DNA of 6,744 nucleotides, taken from positions 1 to 6,744 of the forward strand of contig CAIJTL010000683.1 of the NCBI GenBank assembly GCA_903823545.1, read 5' to 3'. The position numbers and the translations under genes were made by a program. Shown one piece after another: positions 1-6,524 of the stretch. The stretch is from an uncultured Planctomycetaceae bacterium (lineage in GTDB: Bacteria; Planctomycetota; Planctomycetia; Planctomycetales; Planctomycetaceae). Within the stretch, counting starts at the first letter, position 1. Each line of letters begins with the position of its first letter. Below the pieces are notes generated by a model. It searched no databases and was not told where the DNA came from. It saw only the letters and a program-made list of their open reading frames with translations.

Positions 1-1
1 C

Positions 2-3000
2 AAGTTGCTCCCTCCGGCGATGACCAAAGACAAAGCGGCGATTGCTCGGTTTGAGCGAGAAGTCAAAGCGGCGGCGAAGCTACGGCATCCCAACATCGTC
101 GCGGCCGATGATGCGGATCAGGCCAACGGTGTGCATTTCCTGGTCATGGAGTTGGTTGAAGGAAGTGATCTGTCGGCGCTCGTGAAAAAGAACGGGCCGT
201 TCGGAATCGATCAGGCGGTGAATTACATCACGCAAGCGGCACGAGGATTGGAAGCGGCTCATGCCGAAGGGATCGTGCATCGCGATATCAAACCGGCCAA
301 CTTACTGCTCGACAAAAGAGAGACGGTCAAGATTCTGGATATGGGCTTGGCTCGCATCGATGGGGGTGTCGACGCTCCAACGCAAGCCGAACTGACTTCC
401 ACCGGGACGGTCATGGGGACCGTGGATTACATGGCTCCCGAGCAAGCGTTGAATACGAAGACAGCGGACGCTCGTGCCGACATTTATAGCTTGGGGTGTT
501 CTCTGTTCTATTTGCTGTGCGGGAAAGCGACTTACGAAGGCGATTCGCTGATGGCGAAGTTGCTGAATCATCGTGAGCAGCCGATCCCTTCGTTGCGAGC
601 AACTCGGCCGGAGGTTTCTGAACGACTGGATTCGGTCTTCGCCAAGATGGTGGCCAAGAAAGTGGAGGACCGTTACCAGACAATGACCGAAGTCATTGCC
701 GAATTGGAGCGTTGCCGAAACTTCAACGAGCAGACGATCACGATTCAGCAACCGCTGTCTCACGAAGCAAGTTCCAGTTCCACGACGAACCCCAGCCTTT
801 CGAACTTTCTGACTGAACTGTCGCAATCGACGACCGAAGCGATCGTCGCGATGCCGACTCCAAAACCAAAGACGAGTCCGAGCAACAACCGTCTGAAGCT
901 GATCGCGGCCGGCGTCTTGGGTGCTCTGATTCTGTTGTTCGGAATCATCGTCAAGCTAAAGACCAAAGAGGGGAAGCTGATCGTCGAGATCAATGAACCG
1001 GGCGCGGTGGTGCAGGTGTTGGATGAAGAGGGACAAGTTCAGATCACTCGCAAGATCGAGAAGGGAGCCATCACCATCTCAGTGGTTCCGGGCAAGCACC
1101 AGTTGAAAGTCGAGAAAGATGGCTTCAAGGTCATCACGAAAGACTTTGAGATTGAGACCAACGGCACGAAGACGATCACGGCCAAGTTGATACCGCTGAA
1201 GAAGGCGACGTCGGTCGCCGGGACAACTCCGCCGAAGAATCCACCGGTCGGCACTTCGCCTCAAGTGAATCAGCCTACCGGCTCCGCCCCGCCGCCCGCC
1301 ATCGCCCCGTTCGACGCCTCGCAGTCCAAGGCTCATCAAGAGGCGTGGGCCAGGTATCTGGGCACGCAGGTCAAAACGACAAACAGCATCGGCATGCAGA
1401 TGACGCTCATGCCGCCGGGCGAATTCCTGATGGGAAGTTCCGACGCGGACATTGCGTTGGCGTTGAAGATCGCCGAAGAGACGAAACTTGACGAAGCTGG
1501 CGTGAAACGGATTCAAGACGAACGCCCGCAACATCGGGTGCGGATCACGCAGGCGTTTCGTCTCGCAGCCCACGAGGTCACGATCGGGCAGTTTGCCAAG
1601 TTCGTCGAGCAAGCGAAGTACAAGACGCAGGCCGAAGAGTTTGGAGGCAATTCATCCACGGTCAAACCGGAAGAGGTGAATCCCGCGAATCTTAAGATGA
1701 CATGGCGTACTCCGGGCCCAGCGGTCACCGATGATTCACCGGTGACGCAAGTGAGTTGGAACGATGCCGTGGCGTTCTGCAACTGGCTCAGCGGTCAGGA
1801 ACAGCTAACACCGTGTTACCAACGCAATGGCGATAGTTGGACGCTGCTGCCGAAGTCGAATGGGTATCGGCTCCCGACCGAAGCGGAATGGGAGTATGCC
1901 TGTAAGGCTGGCACAACGACACAGTTTTGGTTCGGCGATAATTGGCAAGAACACGACAAGTACGGCTGGTCGAACAAGAACGCGGGCGGACGAGCTCACT
2001 CTGTCGGTTCGCTTCCCGCCAATCCGTTTGGTCTGTACGACATGCACGGCAACGTGTGGGAGTGGTGCCAAGACTGGTATGACGCTAAGTGGTATGAGAA
2101 GTCGCCTAGCGAAGATCCGGTTGGTCCTAGCAGGGCCTCGAACCGTGCGGTTCGGGGCGGCAGGTGGGACTACACGCCCGCCTACAGCCGGTCGTCGTAC
2201 CGGGACAACATCAACCCGTCGCGCCGCAACGACTACCGTGGCTTTCGACCTGCCCTTAGTTCGGTCGGAGCCGCATCCAGCACGGCGAGCGTCACGGCAT
2301 CGAGCCAACCGCTTACGCCTACGTCGTCTGTTGGTCTCAATACACCCAAGTTCACCAACTCCCTCGGCATGGAGTTCGCCCTCGTTCCCAAGGGCAAGTC
2401 CTGGCTGGGGGGCGGCGGCGGCAAGCCGGGCGAGCAGGAAGTGGAGATCAAGCAGGACTTCTACATGGGCGTCTATGAAGTCACCCAGGAGGAATGGGAA
2501 AAGGTCACAGGGAAGAACCCCAGTGAGTTCTCTCGCAATGGCGTCAACAAGAATGTCGTTAGTGAAATCTCGGATGCCGACCTGAAGCGATTTCCGGTAG
2601 ATCAAGCGTCGTGGGACGATTGCCAGAACTTCATCAAAGCAATCAACGATCAGGTTAAGGATACAGGCTGGGTGTATCGCTTGCCCACCGAGGTTGAATG
2701 GGAATACGCCTGCCGGGGCGGGCCGCTGGCGGACAAGGCGGAGAGTGCGTTTGATTTTTACTTGGAGAAGCCGACGAACACGCTGTTGGCATCCCAAGCA
2801 AATTTCATGGACGCGAATCTGAATCGAACGAACAAAGTAGGGAGTTACTCGCCAAATCGGCTGGGGTTATTCGACATGCACGGCAACGTGGGAGAATGGT
2901 GCCAGGATGAATTTCCGGCCGCCCCGAATGCTCCCAGTGGTGCTGTACAGCATGCCGTGCGGGGCGGCAGCTTTGGTACCCGAACCGAGTTCCGTCGGAC

Positions 3001-4117
3001 GTCATTGCTCAAGACTTATCCACTAACCTACCGGGGCAAGTGCGGCCTACGCCTGGTTCGCGTGCCCGTCGGTGGGGCGAGGACGACGACAAACGTCACA
3101 CCGCGGCCTACCGCTTCCTCCAAGCTGTTCATGCACGACCCCGCCTTCCCGCAATGGGTGAAGGACGTGCAGGCCATGCCGGCCGAGAAGCAAATCGAAG
3201 CGTTTAGCAAGAAGCTGATGGAGTTGAATCCGGGGTTTGACGGGAAGTTGTTGGGGCCGGCAGCCAATGAAACACCGTTGATCGAGAACGGTGTCGTGAC
3301 TGCCCTGCACGTCATGACGTCCAAGGTGACCGACATTTCTCCGGTGCGGGCCTTGGTCGGACTGAAGGCTCTGACCTGCACGCACGGAATCCTCGCTGAT
3401 CTGTCGCCTCTCAGCGGAATGCGGCTCACGGAACTCTATATCAACTTCAATCCCCAATTGACTGACATTTCACCGCTCAGGGGCATACCTCTGACAGTTC
3501 TGAATCTTCAGGCAACCGCGGTCTCCGACCTCTCGCCGATCAAAGGCCTCCCGCTCACCAGTCTGATACTCAGGGAATCACCCGTAACTGAATTGACGTC
3601 ATTGAAGGGAATGCCGCTCACGTTTCTCGATTGCTTCGGGACGCGAATTTCCGACTTGTCCCCCTTGGAGGGGATGCCACTGACGACGTTTAGCGCCCCA
3701 TCTGATATTTCGAGTCTGGTACCGCTCAGGAACCTGCGTCTCACGCAACTCGAATTTCAAAGCGCCACCGTGGATAACTTGTCCCCGATCAGCGAAATGC
3801 CGCTCCTGACTCTAAATATGAATGTCCCCAAGGTCGCCGATTTGAAGCCGTTGACCGGCATGAGGTTGACCGTTCTGACGATTCATTTGTCTCAGGTTTC
3901 CGATTTGACTCCCCTGAAAGGCATGCCTTTAACGGCACTGTCGCTCGGAAACAGTCCCGTCACGGACTGGTCGCCGCTCATGGAATTGCCGCTGGAGTCG
4001 CTCTCAGCCAAATTCAGTCCTAAAGCAAATATGGAAATTCTCCGCTCGCAAAAGACGTTGCGGAGAATCAAAGACAAACCCGTCATCGAATTCTGGAACG
4101 AGTTCGATGGGAAGTAG
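2..4117 (+). CDS. Receptor-type Ser/Thr protein kinase with PEGA-like, two FGE-sulfatase-like and LRR domains (5'-partial)
   Basis: Likely transmembrane signalling kinase that phosphorylates Ser/Thr of unknown targets. The frame is open through the left edge, so the true start and Gly-rich loop lie upstream; the AAG at 2-4, before LLPP, fits the VAxK lysine. Numbering from the TTG at 5 as residue 1: HRDIKPAN at 92-99 (catalytic D94), DMG in place of DFG at 112-114, APE at 144-146. A single membrane helix lies at about 298-316, a PEGA-like beta domain at about 323-396 and a Pro-rich linker to about 435. FGE-type domain 1 (about 457-750) has [12 protein letters not shown] and [16 protein letters not shown]; domain 2 (about 780-1020) has [12 protein letters not shown] and [15 protein letters not shown]. 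Both lack the FGE active-site cysteines (Y723/S728 and T992/R997 by alignment), so they are probably binding folds. A '[13 protein letters not shown]' linker leads to 11 leucine-rich repeats (1108-1339). Predicted topology is kinase inside, sensor outside. Ends at TAG 4115-4117. Confidence 0.93.
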   Translation, partial: KLLPPAMTKDKAAIARFEREVKAAAKLRHPNIVAADDADQANGVHFLVMELVEGSDLSALVKKNGPFGIDQAVNYITQAARGLEAAHAEGIVHRDIKPANLLLDKRETVKILDMGLARIDGGVDAPTQAELTSTGTVMGTVDYMAPEQALNTKTADARADIYSLGCSLFYLLCGKATYEGDSLMAKLLNHREQPIPSLRATRPEVSERLDSVFAKMVAKKVEDRYQTMTEVIAELERCRNFNEQTITIQQPLSHEASSSSTTNPSLSNFLTELSQSTTEAIVAMPTPKPKTSPSNNRLKLIAAGVLGALILLFGIIVKLKTKEGKLIVEINEPGAVVQVLDEEGQVQITRKIEKGAITISVVPGKHQLKVEKDGFKVITKDFEIETNGTKTITAKLIPLKKATSVAGTTPPKNPPVGTSPQVNQPTGSAPPPAIAPFDASQSKAHQEAWARYLGTQVKTTNSIGMQMTLMPPGEFLMGSSDADIALALKIAEETKLDEAGVKRIQDERPQHRVRITQAFRLAAHEVTIGQFAKFVEQAKYKTQAEEFGGNSSTVKPEEVNPANLKMTWRTPGPAVTDDSPVTQVSWNDAVAFCNWLSGQEQLTPCYQRNGDSWTLLPKSNGYRLPTEAEWEYACKAGTTTQFWFGDNWQEHDKYGWSNKNAGGRAHSVGSLPANPFGLYDMHGNVWEWCQDWYDAKWYEKSPSEDPVGPSRASNRAVRGGRWDYTPAYSRSSYRDNINPSRRNDYRGFRPALSSVGAASSTASVTASSQPLTPTSSVGLNTPKFTNSLGMEFALVPKGKSWLGGGGGKPGEQEVEIKQDFYMGVYEVTQEEWEKVTGKNPSEFSRNGVNKNVVSEISDADLKRFPVDQASWDDCQNFIKAINDQVKDTGWVYRLPTEVEWEYACRGGPLADKAESAFDFYLEKPTNTLLASQANFMDANLNRTNKVGSYSPNRLGLFDMHGNVGEWCQDEFPAAPNAPSGAVQHAVRGGSFGTRTEFRRTSLLKTYPLTYRGKCGLRLVRVPVGGARTTTNVTPRPTASSKLFMHDPAFPQWVKDVQAMPAEKQIEAFSKKLMELNPGFDGKLLGPAANETPLIENGVVTALHVMTSKVTDISPVRALVGLKALTCTHGILADLSPLSGMRLTELYINFNPQLTDISPLRGIPLTVLNLQATAVSDLSPIKGLPLTSLILRESPVTELTSLKGMPLTFLDCFGTRISDLSPLEGMPLTTFSAPSDISSLVPLRNLRLTQLEFQSATVDNLSPISEMPLLTLNMNVPKVADLKPLTGMRLTVLTIHLSQVSDLTPLKGMPLTALSLGNSPVTDWSPLMELPLESLSAKFSPKANMEILRSQKTLRRIKDKPVIEFWNEFDGK
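2153..2254 (+). other. Candidate hypervariable tract at the end of FGE domain 1
   Basis: This encodes residues 717-750 of the kinase, from RGGRW to GFRPA. In FGE-fold (C-type-lectin-like) domains this is the exposed surface loop, and it is the part rewritten in diversity-generating-retroelement (DGR) targets. Between Trp721 and Phe747, 25 of 27 codons end in G or C. Most of the non-framework positions are codons one or two changes from AAC (GAC, TAC, GCC, AGC, AAC, ATC, CGC). The matching stretch of FGE domain 2 has 17 of 27 G/C-ending codons and no such pattern. No template repeat or reverse transcriptase is in the window, so ordinary paralogue divergence remains the default explanation. Confidence 0.25.
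3326..4021 (+). repeat. Eleven tandem leucine-rich repeats inside the kinase gene
   Basis: Eleven units of about 20-22 residues follow the pattern [VI]-[TSA]-D-[LI]-[ST]-P-L-x-G-M-P-L-T-x-L. Examples start at residues 1108 (VTDISPV), 1152 (LTDISPL), 1172 (VSDLSPI), 1215 (ISDLSPL) and 1298 (VSDLTPL). The DNA copies are diverged, so this is a protein-level repeat, not a recent tandem duplication. The array is closed by a tail ending in '[11 protein letters not shown]', which looks like a native C-terminus. LRR arrays form curved surfaces that bind proteins; here the array would face outside the cytoplasm. The ligand is unknown. Confidence 0.85.
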
Positions 4118-4473
4118 TCGCAAAGCCAAGTCCCGATTCGCATCGAAAAACAAAGCTATCACCGGCGGCAAGCTTCGTTCGATCGATTTGAACTTGTTGA
4201 CGACGGTTGAAAATGGCGGCGCGGGGCGGCTGAAATTGGTGGCGCTGGGTTATTGAGGGTTCCTTGGCTCTGTGAACGAGATCGCGGTGAAGGCACTTGG
4301 TTACGTGGCCGATCCGTCGGGGCGACGTCTTCGGCGATGCGAGCAACGGGCACAACGGACGATGTTCCGAATTTAATCTGCACAAAAAGTTGCAACGCTC
4401 CAGTGTAACTTAACCGTTTTCAGCGGTTATCAACGGACATGACGACCACTAATCTCGCGACCGGCCAGAAACG
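4118..4473. other. Gene gap after the kinase; possible decayed small ORF
   Basis: I see no confident gene here. On the + strand an ATG at 4107 overlaps the kinase stop and opens a basic 49-codon frame (start [10 protein letters not shown]) ending at TGA 4254-4256. The same frame then stays open for 39 more codons to TAA 4374-4376, so it could be a gene broken by one nonsense change or simple chance. There is only a weak purine-rich stretch upstream and no family is recognised. A 6-bp-stem hairpin at 4411-4429 (TAACCG/CGGTTA) has no T-tract, so it is a poor terminator candidate. Minus-strand open frames here have no supporting signals. Confidence 0.4.
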
Positions 4474-4509
4474 AAAAAACCCTCATTTTCCGCAGAAAAA
4501 GAGGGTTTT
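4474..4509 (-). terminator. Rho-independent terminator of the tRNA-Arg unit
   Basis: Read on the minus strand, a 9-bp stem AAAACCCTC/GAGGGTTTT (arms 4501-4509 and 4476-4484) is followed by a T-run reaching 4474. After one mismatch the stem continues with four T:A pairs around a CTGCGG loop. It lies 7 nt beyond the tRNA 3' end, so it fits as the tRNA terminator. On the plus strand the hairpin is followed by only TTTT, so it could also stop weak read-through from the kinase side, about 360 nt away. Confidence 0.85.
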
Positions 4510-4516
4510 GAGGCAG

Positions 4517-4590
4517 TACGCCCGGAGGGAGTCGAACCCCCAACCTTCGGATCCGAAGTCCGACGCTCTATCCAATTGAGCTACGGGCGC
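4517..4590 (-). tRNA. tRNA-Arg, anticodon UCG
   Basis: A full cloverleaf can be folded on the minus strand. The acceptor 5' arm is GCGCCCG, paired with CGGGCGT, the last pair being a G1-U72 wobble. It is followed by U8-A9, a D-arm GCTC/GAGC, an anticodon stem TCGGA/TCCGA with loop CTTCGGA, a 5-nt variable loop AGGTT, a T-stem GGGGG/CCCTC and T-loop TTCGACT. Loop positions 34-36 are TCG (plus-strand CGA at 4554-4556), which reads CGA and, by wobble, other CGN arginine codons. The discriminator base is A. CCA is not encoded (CTG follows), so it must be added after transcription. Length is 74 nt. Confidence 0.95.
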
Positions 4591-4609
4591 AAGCAGAACT
4601 GGAGAAGTG

Positions 4610-4638
4610 GTATTACGACCACTCTACCTTGCTAACAA
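4610..4638 (-). promoter_or_regulatory. Probable promoter of tRNA-Arg
   Basis: On the minus strand, TTGTTA (4633-4638) and TAATAC (4610-4615) are separated by exactly 17 nt. They match the -35 and -10 consensus at 4/6 and 3/6 positions, and the -10 box ends 19 nt before the tRNA 5' end. A perfect 6-bp dyad, AGTGGT/ACCACT at 4606-4611 and 4618-4623, spans the -10 box and could be an operator or coincidence. The call rests on spacing and position, not on strong box matches. Confidence 0.45.
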
Positions 4639-4845
4639 AACGTATCCAACGTCACCTTGGGATATAGTAACGACAATTGAAAACTCAAACCACCGAGCCA
4701 CTGACATTCCCCTAATACCGCGCCACATAGGCAACTATGGAAAAACATCTGTAGCAAGTAACGCTATTGCTTGGCCCGTGGAACCAAACAAACGTTGAAA
4801 AGTATCTGTAATCGCGAGATGTTTTGCAAGCTGGCTAGAGTTCTG

Positions 4846-4862
4846 CCACGGCGGGCTAATTT
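4846..4862 (+). repeat. Left terminal inverted repeat of the IS
   Basis: CCACGGCGGGCTAATTT matches the reverse complement of 6299-6315 (CCACGGCCGGCTAGTTT) at 15 of 17 bases. Identity stops at once outside this block (G at 4845 against C opposite), which sets the tip. It is the likely transposase binding and cleavage site. Confidence 0.75.
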
Positions 4863-4867
4863 GCCTT

Positions 4868-4926
4868 GATGGAAGAGTAGCGCAGAAGATGGAAGAGTAG
4901 CGCAGAAATGGAAGAGTAGCGCAGAA
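4868..4926 (+). repeat. Three tandem 19-20-bp repeats inside the IS left end
   Basis: Two exact 20-bp copies of GATGGAAGAGTAGCGCAGAA (4868-4887, 4888-4907) are followed by a 19-bp copy lacking the first G (4908-4926). Each copy contains an in-frame-independent TAG, so a coding role on this strand is unlikely. The array begins 5 nt after the left inverted repeat and ends about 77 nt before the transposase GTG start. It could be subterminal transposase binding sites, an operator or promoter-spacing array, or slippage. No clear copy is seen near the right end. Confidence 0.9.
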
Positions 4927-5003
4927 TACGAAGAGATTTGGGGAGCTTGGCGTGGCAGGAGTGTTCCGCCGTTGTTGGTCCGGGAGATTGCGAAGGTTTT
5001 GTC

Positions 5004-6305
5004 GTGAATGTTCAGCCCGCCGGGGGCTTGCTGGAGGTTCTTCAGCGAGTTCCCGATCCTCGTGGGCGCTTGGGACGGCGTCATTCGTTGTCCGCCATAC
5101 TGGCGGCCGTGGTTTGTGCCACGTTGTGTGGGTTTCGAGGGATTCGTGCGGTCGTGCATTGGCTCGAATTGCACGGCGTCGGGATGTGGCATTTGTTGGG
5201 ATTTACCCGCAAGCCGCCGGTGCGTCAGACGTTTGCCAACGTGTTGGCCGAAATTGATCCCGATCTGCTGGAGGCGGTGCTCTTGGAGTTTGTTGAACAG
5301 TTGGTGTTGTCCCACGAGACCGGCTCTCCAGGTTCGTCGGTGAAGACCGGCACGGCCCCGTCTGCAGCGGACGTCACGTCGGCCGAACCGTTCGACGTGG
5401 AGATCTGGGGCGGCAAGACGCTGCGGGGGACTCGGCACGGCGAGCAGCGTGCAGAGCAAGTGCTGGTTCGCATTCAACACTCGTTGGCGAAGGTGTTGTC
5501 CAGCACCGCCATCTCGTCGGACACCAACGAATCGAAGACCAACTACGATCTGGTCCGGCGACTGGTACTCAAAGGGAAATTGATCGTGGGAGACGCGGCC
5601 TACTGCCAGAGCGAGACCTGCGAGTCGATCGTCGAACAAGAAGCCGATTACCTCGTGACGGTCAAAGGGAATCAACCGCAACTCCTGCGCGACATCGAAC
5701 AAGCCTTCGTGATCCCACGAAGCCGGCAAAGCCGGTTTGTTTCGCCGAGGGATTTGGTTCGCCAATCGATCGCCGTCGCGCAATTCGATGTCACAGATAA
5801 TCCGCCCTCGGCGGCCCCTACGCCGTGCGTGAAGCGCTGGCTCAACAGCAAACCGCGACGACTGTCGAGAAGAATCGCGGCCGCCTCGAAACACGCACCG
5901 TCACCACGACCACCGCGACGATCGACGAACAATACCTCGCCTGTTCCGGTGCCAAGCAGCTCATCCGCCTGGAACGTCGCACCGCCGAGAAGGGGCAGGC
6001 TCGTCGCAGTACGACCTACGCCATCACCAGCCTGCCGCGTGCCGCAGCCGATGGGGCCTTTCTGCTGAAACACCTGCGTGGCCCGCTGGCACATTGAGAA
6101 CCGTTGCTTCTATGTTCTCGACACAGTCTTGGGCGATGACGCCAGCCGCAGCCGAACAGGTCATGCGGCTCGCGCTCTGAACGGCATTCGACTTGCCACC
6201 CTCAACCTCGCCCGCCGACTCGCACAAATCGTCGGTGCTCTCTGCCGCGAACATGCCCTCAAACCCAACCTCCTGATGAACAGACTACGCATCTTCAAAA
6301 ACTAG
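5004..6305 (+). pseudogene. ISAs1-family (H-repeat-type) DDE transposase, frame-broken
   Basis: This would cut and rejoin the IS ends. The preferred start is GTG 5004, with CGAAGG at 4991-4996 as ribosome binding site, giving MNVQPAGGLLEV; a TTG at 4938 is also in frame. The N-terminal DDE_Tnp_1-associated domain (VPDPRGRLGRRHSLSAIL through VRQTFANVLAEIDPDLLE) is followed by the catalytic core: GGKTLRG (5409-5429), DTNESKT, GDAAYCQ (Asp codon 5592-5594), YLVTVKGNQPQLL and WHIEN (Glu codon 6096-6098). The family has DGKT[LV]RG at the first motif, so the first catalytic Asp is now Gly. The frame breaks somewhere in 5709-5824 and resumes at about 5801 as SALGGPYAVREALAQQQTATT. It breaks again at the CCC run 6082-6084: one extra C turns the expected RGRWHIEN into RGPLAH-stop, and reading continues in the original frame to TAG 6303-6305. 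It is almost certainly non-functional unless sequencing error explains the indels. Confidence 0.85.
5720..5813. repeat. Hairpin-rich stretch interrupting the transposase frame
   Basis: Two inverted repeats sit in the part of the transposase that does not resemble the family. One is a tight hairpin at 5720-5738, AAGCCGGC-AAA-GCCGGTTT (8 bp with one G:T). The other is a long-range pair, CGCCGAGGG (5743-5751) with CCCTCGGCG (5805-5813), perfect over 9 bp. Removing 89 nt (about 5715-5803) would join frame 0 to the downstream frame and give IEQAFVIALGGPYAVREALAQQQTATT. This shortens the linker to the VEKNRGR motif from about 50 to about 21 residues, closer to what I recall for E. coli H-repeat proteins. 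It may be a small palindromic element inserted in the gene; the exact limits are inferred. Confidence 0.4.
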
Positions 6306-6315
6306 CCGGCCGTGG
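6299..6315 (-). repeat. Right terminal inverted repeat of the IS
   Basis: On the plus strand this is AAACTAGCCGGCCGTGG; its reverse complement pairs with 4846-4862 at 15 of 17 positions. The transposase stop codon TAG (6303-6305) lies inside it, so coding region and IS end overlap, as in other compact insertion sequences. Confidence 0.75.
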
Positions 6316-6319
6316 GTTT

Positions 6320-6346
6320 GAAGCAGCGAACAGGTGACGCTGCTTC
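6320..6346. other. Perfect 9-bp hairpin just outside the IS right end
   Basis: GAAGCAGCG (6320-6328) and CGCTGCTTC (6338-6346) pair without mismatch around the 9-nt loop AACAGGTGA. There is no T-tract after it on either strand, so a standard rho-independent terminator is unlikely. It begins 5 nt beyond the right inverted repeat and could be a structured insertion target, a transcript-end structure or chance. Confidence 0.5.
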
Positions 6347-6512
6347 CGTTGGACATTACGCTGTTCACTGAATCTTGATGCGAACGGCATTCTGCAAAGT
6401 TCTGTCGGCATACAGTGACCGGGGACTTCGAGTTGATGCACGCCCCATCGACTTTAATGTCAGAAAAAGATATCGCTTATCGTTGTCACGTTTGGTTCTA
6501 CTCAGTTTTTGC

Positions 6513-6518
6513 GGGGAG
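6513..6518 (+). promoter_or_regulatory. Ribosome binding site of the lipoprotein gene
   Basis: GGGGAG lies 6 nt before the ATG at 6525, a good Shine-Dalgarno match at normal spacing. It decides the start of a frame that has no stop before the window edge. Confidence 0.7.
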
Positions 6519-6524
6519 AGCTTC

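Larger units (their letters stand above)
4846..6315 (+). mobile_element. ISAs1-family insertion sequence, inactive
   Basis: The element is about 1470 bp, in the size range of ISAs1-family insertion sequences. It is bounded by 17-bp inverted repeats matching at 15 of 17 positions and carries one transposase gene in plus orientation, whose TAG stop lies inside the right repeat. Just inside the left end are three tandem 19-20-bp repeats. No direct target duplication is visible: the 10 bases outside the left end (TAGAGTTCTG) and outside the right end (GTTTGAAGCA) differ. ISAs1 elements normally make 8-10-bp duplications, so the copy is old, recombined or has misjudged tips. Because the transposase is broken, it could move only if helped in trans. 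Confidence 0.8.
6316..6524. other. Flank between the IS and the lipoprotein gene
   Basis: This stretch holds the hairpin at 6320-6346 and the leader of the lipoprotein gene. I see no gene: the short open frames on both strands lack ribosome binding sites and overlap the better-supported lipoprotein start. No convincing -35/-10 pair stands out. The IS may have separated the lipoprotein gene from sequences once upstream of it. Confidence 0.4.

Noticed and set aside
1827..2585. Plus-strand open frame of 252 codons in another frame inside the kinase
   Set aside because: Arg/Thr/Ser-rich product typical of an out-of-frame reading of GC-rich DNA; the kinase frame carries the conserved motifs.
1805..2797. 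Long minus-strand open frame (330 codons) opposite the FGE domains
   Set aside because: Antisense shadow of the kinase gene: Arg/Val-rich low-information product, no ribosome binding site seen, while the plus strand has clear domain motifs.
4159..4395. Minus-strand 78-codon open frame after the kinase
   Set aside because: No ribosome binding site recognised and a Ser/Pro/Arg-rich product with no family resemblance.
4411..4429. Hairpin TAACCG/CGGTTA as a kinase terminator
   Set aside because: Only a 6-bp stem, half A:T pairs, and no T-tract on the plus strand.
4607..4798. Plus-strand 63-codon open frame between tRNA and IS
   Set aside because: GTG start without a ribosome binding site, overlaps the tRNA promoter, no recognisable product. 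The 4591-4845 gap otherwise holds only the promoter.
4868..4926. Short CRISPR array
   Set aside because: The repeats are contiguous with no unique spacers, lie inside an IS, and no cas gene is visible.
4764..5894. Long minus-strand open frame (376 codons) across the IS
   Set aside because: It is antisense to a recognisable transposase, is rich in Arg/Gln/His as expected for a mirror frame of GC-rich coding DNA, and runs through the tandem repeat and left inverted repeat.
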